From Pantoea latae (lineage in GTDB: Bacteria > Pseudomonadota > Gammaproteobacteria > Enterobacterales > Enterobacteriaceae), in the NCBI RefSeq assembly GCF_002077695.1, contig NZ_MWUE01000023.1, positions 62,001 to 126,000 of the forward strand: DNA of 64,000 bases, in the 5' to 3' direction. The notes beneath the pieces were generated by a model. The model did no database searches. It was given only the letters and a program-made list of their open reading frames with translations, and was not told the origin of the DNA. The position numbers and the translations under genes were made by a program. This document shows positions 1 to 7,992 of this stretch, one piece after another. Every line of letters begins with the position of its first letter. Positions within the stretch are counted from its first letter, which is position 1.

Positions 1-460
1 CGCGCACGATATTGTCGTTATGCAGCGGATTGGCGACGCCATCAGCGTGGAAACGCACAATCGATCCGGCGTAGCTGCCCAGCGCCGGCTCACAGGCGGT
101 TTGCAGGCTCTCCAGCTTGAGGGCATGACGCACCCACTCGTAGATCTGCAGGCGCAGCGCGGCGAGCGACGGCGGCAGCGCCGGTTCGATATCGCGCCAT
201 TCGGTGAAATAGTTTTCCGGCGCCGCCGTGTGTTTCGCCAGGTAAGGGCCCAGCGTGGTCAGCGCGCCGTTGGGATAGTGCGACACGCGGATCTTCTCGC
301 GGCAGCGCTGTAAATCCGCCACCACCTCCTGACGATCCTCGTCGGTGAGGAAGTTGCGCAGCACCAGCAGCGGCACGCGCGCCGTGACGATATCGTCCAG
401 CCAGGTCGTCTCGACAAACATGCTGGGATTGATCACGCGTATCTGATTGAAAATGGCCAT
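1..460 (-). CDS. 2OG/Fe(II)-type oxygenase, 3' end outside window
   Basis: The first 153 codons of a protein that continues beyond the left edge. It starts MAIFNQIRV behind a strong GGGGGAG ribosome site. Residues 30-45 (VLRNFLTDEDRQEV) resemble the opening of prolyl-4-hydroxylase-like 2-oxoglutarate/Fe(II) oxygenases. The stretch before the edge has two HxD possibilities, FHADG (137-139) and LHNDN (147-149); the second looks more like the iron-binding HxD of the family. The distal His and the 2OG-binding Arg would lie outside the window. The gene begins 5 bp after the glutaminase gene and is probably the fourth gene of the same operon. If the family is right, it would hydroxylate or otherwise oxidise an operon product. 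Assignment rests on motif shape only. Confidence 0.6.
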   Translation of the reverse strand, partial: MAIFNQIRVINPSMFVETTWLDDIVTARVPLLVLRNFLTDEDRQEVVADLQRCREKIRVSHYPNGALTTLGPYLAKHTAAPENYFTEWRDIEPALPPSLAALRLQIYEWVRHALKLESLQTACEPALGSYAGSIVRFHADGVANPLHNDNIVR

Positions 461-465
461 GATGA

Positions 466-1173
466 TTACTCCCCCAAAGGAATTTCCCGTAGTTCATGGT
501 TAGCCATACGCCGCCAGCTGGCGGCGTCGCCCAGGGTTGGAACAGGTTCAGACGAGATAAAGGTGCAGCGGTCCTGCTGCAAAGCGTGCAGCGTAAAATA
601 GTGCGGATAAGGGGTGTCCTGCGGATGCCACTGCCAGGCCCAGGCGCGATCCCGGGTGACGAAAATCGCGTTGCCCGCGCTGCCGCCCGGCTCTACCTGC
701 GCCAGCCTGTCGCGCAGATAGTCGCGCGTGAAGTCGGCGGGCGTAATGCGATCCACCAGATATTCCAGATACTCCGCCGAATCGAAGCGGGAGGCCGCCA
801 TGCCGAGACGCGCGTAGACCGTCGGCATAAAGCCGTTGTGCATCATGTACCAGCGCGTGCCTGCGCTGTCGCGCAGCAGCGGATGGGAAAATTCCAGCCC
901 CTGATTTTTGCTCAGCGTGGCGTGGCGCACGTGCACCGCCAGAAAGCGTCCCTTAATGCGATCGACATCGATAGCGGGCAGCGCGTCGGCGAAGCGGCCG
1001 CTGCCGCGCAGCGTCTTGATCTCGCCATCTTCCAGCCATAAACAGCCCCAGCCGTTGGGATGCTCTTTAATCGGGCCGTCGTGGCAGGCGGTTTCTCCGC
1101 AGCTCATGGCGCGCGCCGCGTCCAGCACCTGCGCCGCGTCAAAGTCGCCCTGCGCCAGAATCATTCTGCACAT
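466..1173 (-). CDS. Class II glutamine amidotransferase, free-standing
   Basis: A 235-residue Ntn-type glutaminase of the YafJ/EgtC kind. Cys2 (MCRMI) becomes the N-terminal nucleophile after Met removal. Other family landmarks are GWG at 41-43, HVRHAT at 81-86, HNG at 112-114 and DSAEYLEYL at 131-139. Such enzymes either hydrolyse a gamma-glutamyl amide or deliver ammonia from glutamine to a partner synthetase. There is no fused synthetase domain here, but a separate PP-loop ATPase is encoded two genes upstream, so the pair may act as a split asparagine-synthetase-like system (inference). The start overlaps the end of the ATP-grasp gene by 13 bp and has a perfect AGGAGG ribosome site, indicating coupled translation. 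The natural substrate is not deducible. Confidence 0.85.
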   Translation of the reverse strand: MCRMILAQGDFDAAQVLDAARAMSCGETACHDGPIKEHPNGWGCLWLEDGEIKTLRGSGRFADALPAIDVDRIKGRFLAVHVRHATLSKNQGLEFSHPLLRDSAGTRWYMMHNGFMPTVYARLGMAASRFDSAEYLEYLVDRITPADFTRDYLRDRLAQVEPGGSAGNAIFVTRDRAWAWQWHPQDTPYPHYFTLHALQQDRCTFISSEPVPTLGDAASWRRMANHELREIPLGE

Positions 1174-2438
1174 AATAAATTTCCTCCTGAAACAGCGGCG
1201 GCGTTACGCACCATGCTGTTAAACACCGCCAGAATATCGTCGCGGCCGGCCGCCGTGAGGCGCAACACGCCGAGGATGCCGGCATGGCGCGTCAAATCCG
1301 CATAGAGCGACGAGCGGCGCGAAACCTGCAGGCCGGGCAGCGCCAGCGGCGGCAGCAGTGCGCCCTGATGATGCTCAGCGATCCAGTTCTCCGCCTGACG
1401 CAGCTGCGCGGGCTGGCGCAGACGCAGCTGGCCGACGGCGTGCGGCGGCGCGGAGAAGCGCAGCGCGGGCATCGCGCCGCCCGCTTCCAGCAGAAAGGCG
1501 ATCTCCGCCCAGTTAATGCCGGTCGTCTCCTGCACCAGATTCACCACGCCCATCCCGGAAAGACGAAAGCCCATCTCCAGAAAATGCGGCACGCCATCCA
1601 CCACGATGAAATCAATATGAAAGGCGCCGAGCCGGTAGCCGAAGGTTTCGCAGCAGAATGTCATCAGGCTGGCGAAGGCGGACGGCAACGCCTCGGCCGC
1701 AACCGCGACATGGCCCGATTCATAAAAGCTGACGCCGCCCTGCGCGTCACGCTGCTGCTCGATGACTTTCTGGCAGCAGGTCAGGGCGTAAGGACGGCCG
1801 TCGTGCACCACGCCCTGCAGCGAATACTCGTCGCCCTCCAGCCAGCTTTCGACGATAAAGCCGCTAAAGCCGCGGCCACCGTAGTTCATGGTCTCGTCCA
1901 GCCTGCGCACCACGACGCCAAGCTGCGCCGGCGACTCAACCAGCCAGATGCCGAGCCCGCCGCCGCCGTCCACCGGCTTAATCACGCAGGGATAGAGCAG
2001 CGCCTCGCGCGCATCGAGAATGCTGAGCGGCGAGGCGAAGAAGCGAAACTCCGGCTGCGGAAAGCGCGGCCAGGCCTTTTTCAGCGCCATCCGCTGGGCA
2101 TACTTATCCAGCGGAATAAAGGTGCGCGGCGCATCCGGCCCCGCCAGGATTTCGCGCACCCGACCGGCGCTGGCGTTGTAGGCTTCAAAACCGGCCAGCA
2201 CCACGCGCGGGTGCTCCAGCAGGCCGGCGTGCAGGTACGCCTGCAGCACCTCCCAGGGATTTTCCGGCCGGTCGAGGCGAATAATCAGATCAAACGGCAG
2301 CGTCAGGCTCAGCGTCTGGTAGTCGACAAAATCGCTCATCTCCGCCAGCACGGTAAAATAGCCGTCGCGCTTCGCCACCTCACAGTAGGGGTTCTGGCCG
2401 TCGCGCGTGGCGCCTATTTGCAGGAAAATCTTTCTCAT
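1161..2438 (-). CDS. ATP-grasp carboxylate-amine ligase
   Basis: A 425-residue ATP-grasp protein. The core is clear: CVIKPVDGGGGLGIWLV at 151-167 (nucleotide-binding Lys and glycine loop), VESWLEGDEYSL at 196-207 (ATP-binding segment), HID at 274-276, and FLEMGFRLSG at 286-295 with the metal-binding Glu. This architecture matches ligases that activate a carboxylate as an acyl phosphate and join it to an amine, as in dipeptide and peptide-like metabolite synthesis. The N-terminal 100 residues are a pre-ATP-grasp domain with no partner-specific motif I recognise. It lies 18 bp behind the PP-loop gene and overlaps the glutaminase gene, so the three are almost certainly co-expressed. It probably forms an amide bond in an uncharacterised small molecule (inference). 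Confidence 0.85.
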   Translation of the reverse strand: MRKIFLQIGATRDGQNPYCEVAKRDGYFTVLAEMSDFVDYQTLSLTLPFDLIIRLDRPENPWEVLQAYLHAGLLEHPRVVLAGFEAYNASAGRVREILAGPDAPRTFIPLDKYAQRMALKKAWPRFPQPEFRFFASPLSILDAREALLYPCVIKPVDGGGGLGIWLVESPAQLGVVVRRLDETMNYGGRGFSGFIVESWLEGDEYSLQGVVHDGRPYALTCCQKVIEQQRDAQGGVSFYESGHVAVAAEALPSAFASLMTFCCETFGYRLGAFHIDFIVVDGVPHFLEMGFRLSGMGVVNLVQETTGINWAEIAFLLEAGGAMPALRFSAPPHAVGQLRLRQPAQLRQAENWIAEHHQGALLPPLALPGLQVSRRSSLYADLTRHAGILGVLRLTAAGRDDILAVFNSMVRNAAAVSGGNLLCAE

Positions 2439-2456
2439 CGCTCCGCCTTACCGGGA

Positions 2457-3923
2457 TCAGCGCCCGGAGATCACTTCGGTGACGGTATCCTGCAGGACGC
2501 CGTTATTAACCTGAATCACCGCTTTGTGCGGATCGAAGCGCAGCACGCGCGACAGCGGATCGGCGCTTTTGCCCTCCAGCAGGGAACTCACCTGGCTGCT
2601 GCGCCAGCAGTGACGCAACTGGGCGAGATCCAGCCCGGAAAGCTGGCTAAGCTGCTGCGCCAGCGCCGCGTCGTCGCGCTCGCCGTCCAGCAGCTGGCGG
2701 ATCGCCGACGCGTCCAGCGCGATGCGCTGCTGCGTTAGCCAGCTGTTCAGCTGGCTGCCCTGGGCGATAAAGGGGGAATAGATCATGCAGATCAGCTGGT
2801 TCTCGTCGAGGCCGAAGGTCTCTTCGGCGAAGCGCGCCGCACGCTGGCGCTGCTGCTCAATCGCGGCGTCGTCCTGATAGCGCGCCGCCATCTCGGCGAT
2901 CAGCGGCGGCGGAAAGTCTTTCTGCGCCATCAGCCCCAGCGCGAAGCGCACATATTCGCGAATGCCTTCGGCGTAGCTGCGCTGCAGCAGCGTTTCCGCA
3001 CGCAGGCCGCGAATATGCGCCATCAGCGTCGGGTTGCCGCAGTCTGATTCGGAAAAGCTGAACATCAGCGCGTCAAAGCGGAAGCGCATAAAGTCATTAA
3101 GCAGCGCCCAGTGCGCGCCGGCTTCATATGCGGTGTCCTGATAGATATTGAAGAACAGCGGATCGCGCGTCAGCTGATGCATGATGCGGCGCGCGGGCGT
3201 TACGCCCTCCGCGCCGTGGATAGCGGCTGAATAGCGTTCGGCCACGCCGTCAAGTGTCTGCAAAAAGCCGCGGAAGCCCTGATCTTTCTTCGCTGTCGGC
3301 GCGTCGAACAGGCGCGAAAGGTGGCGCGCCCAGGCGACATAGGCGGTCTGCTCCTGCGGCGAGTCACCGGTCACGATAAGATCCACGCCGCCGTCATAGT
3401 GGGCGGCGAGGCCGAACGAGTTCACCATGCTGAGATTGCAGGCGTTGCAGAAGGTGGAGCGCGCGTCGGCGCGGAAGCGGTGGCCATTCATCAGCACGTC
3501 GTCGCGATTTTGCTGGCGTACCGATTCAGGCAGAGGAAGATGACGTTCGAAAGGGCGGATCTGCTGACCGTCGACGATCAGACACTCCACCAGGGCGTCG
3601 TGGTGCATCCCCAGCGCGCGATAAACGCGGTCGATATTCTCCATCACGCTGTCATTCATCGCGGCGTGGCGGTTGGTGCTGACGCGCAGGCGAAAGGTGT
3701 CGCCGCGCTGCTGCCAGATCACCCCCTGAATGTAACGCACGTACGCCACCATATAGCTGCTGTCTTTGCCGCCGCCGTAAGCGAGCAGAATGCGGTTGCG
3801 CGACAGGCGTTCCCCGTCGGGCAGCGCAGCAAGCAGACGATAAGAGCATCGTTTAGCGGAATCGATGATTGCCGGCGTCAGGTAGCCTTCAATTTCTCTC
3901 ATCATGGTGGAAAGATTATTCAT
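2457..3923 (-). CDS. PP-loop (N-type ATP pyrophosphatase) family protein
   Basis: A 488-residue protein with the PP-loop signature AYGGGKDSS at 48-56, which binds the pyrophosphate of ATP in enzymes that adenylate a substrate before nitrogen or sulfur transfer (asparagine synthetase, N-acetyl-sugar amidotransferases, TilS, TtuA). A CNAC motif (Cys159, Cys162) and LIVTGDSPQEQ at 182-192 resemble the second half of that fold; the paired Cys could hold zinc or a cluster. The C-terminal half is not a domain I recognise. It is the first gene of the leftward operon, with AAGGAA before the ATG, and is divergent from the MocR-type regulator. The likely role is adenylation of a carboxylate that then receives nitrogen, perhaps with the glutaminase two genes on (inference). 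Confidence 0.75.
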   Translation of the reverse strand: MNNLSTMMREIEGYLTPAIIDSAKRCSYRLLAALPDGERLSRNRILLAYGGGKDSSYMVAYVRYIQGVIWQQRGDTFRLRVSTNRHAAMNDSVMENIDRVYRALGMHHDALVECLIVDGQQIRPFERHLPLPESVRQQNRDDVLMNGHRFRADARSTFCNACNLSMVNSFGLAAHYDGGVDLIVTGDSPQEQTAYVAWARHLSRLFDAPTAKKDQGFRGFLQTLDGVAERYSAAIHGAEGVTPARRIMHQLTRDPLFFNIYQDTAYEAGAHWALLNDFMRFRFDALMFSFSESDCGNPTLMAHIRGLRAETLLQRSYAEGIREYVRFALGLMAQKDFPPPLIAEMAARYQDDAAIEQQRQRAARFAEETFGLDENQLICMIYSPFIAQGSQLNSWLTQQRIALDASAIRQLLDGERDDAALAQQLSQLSGLDLAQLRHCWRSSQVSSLLEGKSADPLSRVLRFDPHKAVIQVNNGVLQDTVTEVISGR

Positions 3924-4079
3924 TTTTCACGTTTTCCTTTGGCGGTTAAATTCGTTTAAATGCAGTGGAACCTGCGGATTCCCTGAAAAACAGGCCATGA
4001 AGCGGTGCAGCAATGAATGTCTCAGCGGGTGCGTTAGCCCGCGCGTCGGGATTAACAATAATTAAGAGATGCAGCTTAA

Positions 4080-4128
4080 AGTACTTTGAATGTACTCTCT
4101 TGAATACGCACAGATCAGTACGATATGG
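4080..4128 (+). promoter_or_regulatory. Candidate MocR operator and promoter
   Basis: A perfect inverted repeat AGTAC-N7-GTACT occupies 4080-4096, and a third AGTAC follows at 4117-4121. TTGAAT occurs twice (4086-4091 and 4100-4105), 14 bp apart. The second copy could be a -35 element with ATATGG (4123-4128) as a weak -10 at 17 bp. The cluster lies between the divergent PP-loop operon and the regulator. MocR proteins commonly bind direct or inverted repeats in such spacers; assignment to this regulator is inference. Confidence 0.4.
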
Positions 4129-4138
4129 GGTGGAACAG

Positions 4139-5578
4139 ATGCCCGGTGAAACGGACGAACAGGAGAGTCAAAGCAGCCGTTACCGCCAGATAGCCGAGCA
4201 GATCAAGCAGGCTATCCGCAGCGGTTCGCTGCTGCCCGACAGCCGGTTGCCCTCGGTGCGCACGCTGGCGACGCAGTACAGCGTTAGCCTGACGACCGCG
4301 CTGAAAACGTTACGCACGCTGGAGGATGAGCGCTTTGCGGTGGCGAAACCGAAGTCGGGTTTCTTTGTGGCGGCGCGCCTGACGGAGAAAGAGGCGCCGA
4401 CGATGGCGCAGCCGCGGCTGGTGGCGCCGCTGGATGAACAGACCGAAATGCATCTGGCGATCCTCGGATCGGAGTGCCGCGTGCGTCTCGACCTGGCGAA
4501 CGGCGACAGCGCGCTCTATCCGGTGAAAAAGATCGGGCTGCTGATGCGCCAGATGGGATACAGCAAGCCGGCGCTGCTGGGCAACACCGTAAAAGGCACC
4601 GGCTATCTGCCGCTCAAGCATGAGATCGCGCGCCGCGCGGTGGAGTATGGCTGCAACATCAGCGCCGACGATATCCTGATCACCAACGGCTGCATCGAGG
4701 CGGTGTCGCTGTCGCTGCGCGCCACGCTGCAGCCGGGCGACGTAGTGGCGGTGGAGTCGCCCTGCTACTTTGTGCTGCTGCAGATGCTGCACAACCTGAA
4801 CCTGCGCGTGATTGAGGTCGACGCCGGGCCGGAAGGCTACGTCGACGTGGAAAAGCTCACCGCGCTGTTTCGCCGCAAAGCGGTGCAGGCGTTTCTCACC
4901 ATCAGCAACGTCAACAATCCGCTCGGCAAATCGATTCCTAACGAGCAGAAGGCCTATATCGCTCGCCAGGCCGATGAGAATGATGTGGTGATCGTTGAAG
5001 ATGACATTTTCGGCGATACCGCGTTCGGCGAGCGGCGCCCCTTTCCGATGCGCGCCTTCAGCCCCAACGCCATTCTGTGCAGCGGCTTTTCAAAAACCGT
5101 TGCGCCCGGCATCCGCATCGGCTGGGTGCACAGCGTCAACTACATGCGCAAAATCGCCTCGCTGAAATACACCTCGACCATGGGCACCTCGACGCTGTCG
5201 CAGGCGGCGATCGCCGAGCTGCTGCGCAGCGGCGGCTATGACGCCCATCTGCGCAAGCTGCGGCGCGAGCTGGCGAGCCAGATCAGGCAGATGCGGCAGT
5301 CGCTGCTGCGTGAATTCCCGGCGGGCACACGGGTTTCGGAGCCGGAAGGGGGCTATGTGCTGTGGGTAGAGATGCCGCCGCGGGCGCTCAACGTGCGCGC
5401 GCTGTTTCTCAAGGCGCGCAACGCCGGCATCGGCATCGCGCCGGGCCATATCTTCGCCACTGACGATCGCTACGATCGCTGTTTTCGGCTTAATGCGGGT
5501 TTTGGCTGGAACGAGGAGGTCGAGCAGGCGATCCGCCAGCTGGCGCAGTGGTGTCGGGAGTCGCTGCTGGAGGAGTGA
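4139..5578 (+). CDS. MocR-type GntR/aminotransferase-fold transcriptional regulator
   Basis: A 479-residue fusion of a GntR winged helix (about 15-80, with LPSVRTLATQYSVS) to a fold-type I aminotransferase domain (about 110-479). The aminotransferase half keeps NVNNPLG at 257-263, EDD at 287-289 and the PLP-binding lysine in SGFSKTVAPG (Lys319), so it should bind PLP. MocR/PdxR proteins sense PLP or PLP-amino acid adducts and control adjacent genes. I chose the ATG at 4139; an in-frame GTG at 4130 is possible, and the open frame further upstream lacks domain content. It is divergent from the PP-loop/ATP-grasp operon, which makes it the likely pathway regulator (inference). Confidence 0.85.
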   Translation: MPGETDEQESQSSRYRQIAEQIKQAIRSGSLLPDSRLPSVRTLATQYSVSLTTALKTLRTLEDERFAVAKPKSGFFVAARLTEKEAPTMAQPRLVAPLDEQTEMHLAILGSECRVRLDLANGDSALYPVKKIGLLMRQMGYSKPALLGNTVKGTGYLPLKHEIARRAVEYGCNISADDILITNGCIEAVSLSLRATLQPGDVVAVESPCYFVLLQMLHNLNLRVIEVDAGPEGYVDVEKLTALFRRKAVQAFLTISNVNNPLGKSIPNEQKAYIARQADENDVVIVEDDIFGDTAFGERRPFPMRAFSPNAILCSGFSKTVAPGIRIGWVHSVNYMRKIASLKYTSTMGTSTLSQAAIAELLRSGGYDAHLRKLRRELASQIRQMRQSLLREFPAGTRVSEPEGGYVLWVEMPPRALNVRALFLKARNAGIGIAPGHIFATDDRYDRCFRLNAGFGWNEEVEQAIRQLAQWCRESLLEE

Positions 5579-5597
5579 GCGCCGGCCAGGCCGGCGC
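5579..5597. terminator. Hairpin between convergent MocR gene and avtA
   Basis: GCGCCGG (5579-5585), a 5-base loop, then CCGGCGC (5591-5597). It sits between two convergent stop codons and could end transcription both ways. There is no clear T-run, so it is not a textbook intrinsic terminator. Confidence 0.4.
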
Positions 5598-5614
5598 GCA
5601 TGCAGGCCACCGGC

Positions 5615-6868
5615 TTACAGCTGCTCGGCAAACGCCTTTTCCACCTCTTGCGCCAGAATTTGCACCGCGCGCTCGATATTCTCAGCGTCCGGCACATAGT
5701 TCATGCGCATGCACTGATGGGTGTGCGGCCACGCCTGCTCCAGACCGGGGAAGAAAAAGTGGCCCGGCACCATCAATACGCCGCGCGCCTTCAGGCGCTG
5801 ATAGAGCGCTTCGGTGCTGATCGGCAGATCGCGGAACCACAGCCAGAGAAAAATCGCCCCTTCCGGCTTGTGGATCAGGCAGCGATCTTCCGGCAGATAG
5901 CGGCGAAGAATCGCAATCGTTTCAGTGACTTTCGCCTGATAGAACGGCTTGATCACCTCTTCCGACAGCCGCAGCAGGTCGCCGCGCTGGATCATTTCGG
6001 CGGCGATGGCGGGACCGATGCTGCCAGGCGCCAGGCTGATAATGCCGTTCATATTGCTGATGGCGCCGATGGTCTTCTCGTCGGCGACGATAATGCCGCA
6101 GCGCGCGCCGGGCAGACCGAGTTTCGACAGGCTCATGCAGAGAATAATATTCGGGTTCCACAGCGGGCGTGCGTCGCTGAAGATAATGCCGGGGAAGGGC
6201 ACGCCGTAGGCGTTGTCGATCAGCAGCGGCACGTTATGCTGCTGCGCCAGCGCGTCGAGCTGCATCAGCTCGTCGTCGGTCACCACGTTGCCGGTCGGGT
6301 TGGTGGGGCGCGAAACGCAGATCAGGCCGATATCGTCATGCATCGGCAGGTGATCGAAATCGACGTGATATTTAAACTGGCCTTCCGGCAGCAGCTCGAT
6401 GTTGGGCTTGGCGGAAATGAACAGCCCTTCGTCCAGTCCGGCGTCGGCGTAGCCCAGATATTCCGGCGCCAGCGGAAAGAGCACGCGCTTTTTGCTGCCG
6501 TCGGCGCGGCGGCCGGCGAACAGATTAAACAGGTAGAAAAAGGCGCTCTGGCTGCCGTTGGTCAGGGCGATGTTGTTTGCCGTCACCGGCCAGCCCAGTT
6601 CGCTGCTGAGCAGCGTCGCCAGCGCGTTGAGCAGCGTCGCTTTGCCGCGCGGACCGTCATAGTTGCAGAGCGCTTCGCTCAGCTTGCCTTCTTCATGCAT
6701 CTGCTGCAGCAGCTGCTGGAAATAATCATTCATCGCCGGGATCTGCGCCGGATTGCCGCCGCCGAGCATAATGGTGCCGGGCGTGCGCAGGCCTGCGCCC
6801 ATATCTTCCATCAGACGTGAGATGCCGGTGTGCTGGGTAAACTTGTCGCCGAACTGAGAAAAAGACAT
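5615..6868 (-). CDS. avtA: Valine--pyruvate aminotransferase
   Basis: A 417-residue fold-type I aminotransferase (transaminase C) that interconverts valine plus pyruvate with 2-ketoisovalerate plus alanine in branched-chain amino acid metabolism. It matches E. coli AvtA closely over its full length: LGGGNPAQIP at 35-44, NGSQSAFFYLFNLFAGRRADG at 104-124, SRPTNPTGN at 186-194, and PLP lysine Lys249 in MSLSKLGLPG. I chose the ATG giving MSFSQFGDKF by alignment with the family; the open frame extends 12 codons upstream only through a TTG. The gene is convergent with the MocR gene and 77 bp from ghrB. It is likely housekeeping, though it could supply amino donors for the neighbouring cluster. Confidence 0.96.
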   Translation of the reverse strand: MSFSQFGDKFTQHTGISRLMEDMGAGLRTPGTIMLGGGNPAQIPAMNDYFQQLLQQMHEEGKLSEALCNYDGPRGKATLLNALATLLSSELGWPVTANNIALTNGSQSAFFYLFNLFAGRRADGSKKRVLFPLAPEYLGYADAGLDEGLFISAKPNIELLPEGQFKYHVDFDHLPMHDDIGLICVSRPTNPTGNVVTDDELMQLDALAQQHNVPLLIDNAYGVPFPGIIFSDARPLWNPNIILCMSLSKLGLPGARCGIIVADEKTIGAISNMNGIISLAPGSIGPAIAAEMIQRGDLLRLSEEVIKPFYQAKVTETIAILRRYLPEDRCLIHKPEGAIFLWLWFRDLPISTEALYQRLKARGVLMVPGHFFFPGLEQAWPHTHQCMRMNYVPDAENIERAVQILAQEVEKAFAEQL

Positions 6869-6910
6869 ATAAAAGTTAAAAACGTGTGACGAATGGGGGA
6901 TCAACGATAA

Positions 6911-6929
6911 CGCCCGCCAGCGGCGGGCG
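6911..6929. terminator. Hairpin after ghrB
   Basis: CGCCCGCC, a 3-base loop, GGCGGGCG: a perfect 8-bp stem in the 77 bp between the ghrB stop and the avtA start. On the minus strand only a weak T-rich stretch follows, so it may be a partial terminator or an mRNA-end stabiliser. Confidence 0.4.
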
Positions 6930-6945
6930 CAATGGGAAGGGCGGA

Positions 6946-7917
6946 TTACTTGAGAATGTCGGGGTTAACGCAGTTCTTTTCCACCTTGCCATCTAGCGCG
7001 GCGATCAGGTTCTCTACCGCGTCCTGCGCCATGCCGTAGCGCGTCTCATGAGTAGCGGAACCGATATGCGGCAGCGCCACCACGTTCGGCAGCGAAAAAA
7101 GCGGCGACGCGGTCAGCGGCTCCTGTTCGAACACGTCGAGGCCCGCCGCGTGAAGGATGCCCGCTTTCAGCGCGGCGATCAGCGCCTCTTCGTCGACCAC
7201 CGGACCGCGCCCGGCGTTGATCAGAATGGCGCTCGGCTTCATCAGCTTCAGCTGCGCCGCGCCGATCATATGGTGCGTCTGCTCGGTCAGCGGCAGGCTG
7301 ATGCAGACGAAGTCGCTCTCTTTCAGCAGCGTCTCCAGATCGCAGCGCTGCGCGCCGAAGCGCGACTGCGCCTCTTCATGCTCGCGGCGCGCGTTATAGA
7401 GCACCTTCATGCCGAAGCCCAGATGGGCGCGCTGCGCCAGCGCCATGCCGATGCGGCCCATGCCGAGAATGCCCAGCGTTTTGTGGTGCACGTCGATGCC
7501 GAACTTGTCCGGCCCGATGCTCTTGTTCCACTGGCCCGCTTTCACCCAGGCGTCCAGCTCGGTCACGCGGCGCGCGCTGCTCAGCACCAGCGCCATCATA
7601 GTATCCGCCACCGTTTCGGTCAGCACCGTCGGGGTATGCATCAGCAGCACATGACGCTGATTGAGCGCCTCGACGTCGAAGTTGTCGTAACCCACCGACA
7701 CGGTCGAGCAGGCGCGCAGCTTCGGCATCTTCGCCAGCAGCTCGCCGTCGACCTTGCCGCCGGAGCCGATTAGCCCTTCGGCCTGTGCCAGCGCGTCAGC
7801 GTGCTGCTGCTGGCTTTCCGGCGACAGGTCTTTGATCTCGGTTACGCTGAAGTGGGCGTCGAGCCGGGCGCGCAGATCGTCCGGCAGGCTTTTATACAGA
7901 ATCACGGATGGTTTCAT
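6946..7917 (-). CDS. ghrB: Glyoxylate/hydroxypyruvate/2-ketogluconate reductase B
   Basis: A 323-residue D-2-hydroxyacid dehydrogenase. It begins MKPSVILYK exactly as E. coli GhrB (TkrA) does and has the NAD(P) loop GMGRIG at 152-157 and catalytic Arg237, Glu266 and His284. E. coli GhrB reduces glyoxylate, hydroxypyruvate and 2-ketoaldonates such as 2-ketogluconate. Here it is the last gene of a kguE-kguK-kguT set, the place filled by the 2-ketogluconate-6-phosphate reductase gene kguD in Pseudomonas. It may therefore reduce 2-ketogluconate, its 6-phosphate, or both. In E. coli ghrB sits next to yiaD; here the kgu genes lie between them. Confidence 0.92.
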   Translation of the reverse strand: MKPSVILYKSLPDDLRARLDAHFSVTEIKDLSPESQQQHADALAQAEGLIGSGGKVDGELLAKMPKLRACSTVSVGYDNFDVEALNQRHVLLMHTPTVLTETVADTMMALVLSSARRVTELDAWVKAGQWNKSIGPDKFGIDVHHKTLGILGMGRIGMALAQRAHLGFGMKVLYNARREHEEAQSRFGAQRCDLETLLKESDFVCISLPLTEQTHHMIGAAQLKLMKPSAILINAGRGPVVDEEALIAALKAGILHAAGLDVFEQEPLTASPLFSLPNVVALPHIGSATHETRYGMAQDAVENLIAALDGKVEKNCVNPDILK

Positions 7918-7992
7918 CGTTCGCTCCCTGTAAAACGTGTGACGGGCGACACACAGGTCGCCCGGAGAAGAAGAGGGTCAGCGCTTACGCTT

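Noticed and set aside
1284..2738. A 484-codon plus-strand frame across the ATP-grasp and PP-loop genes
   Set aside because: It is antisense to two genes with clear catalytic motifs; no ribosome site or domain supports it.
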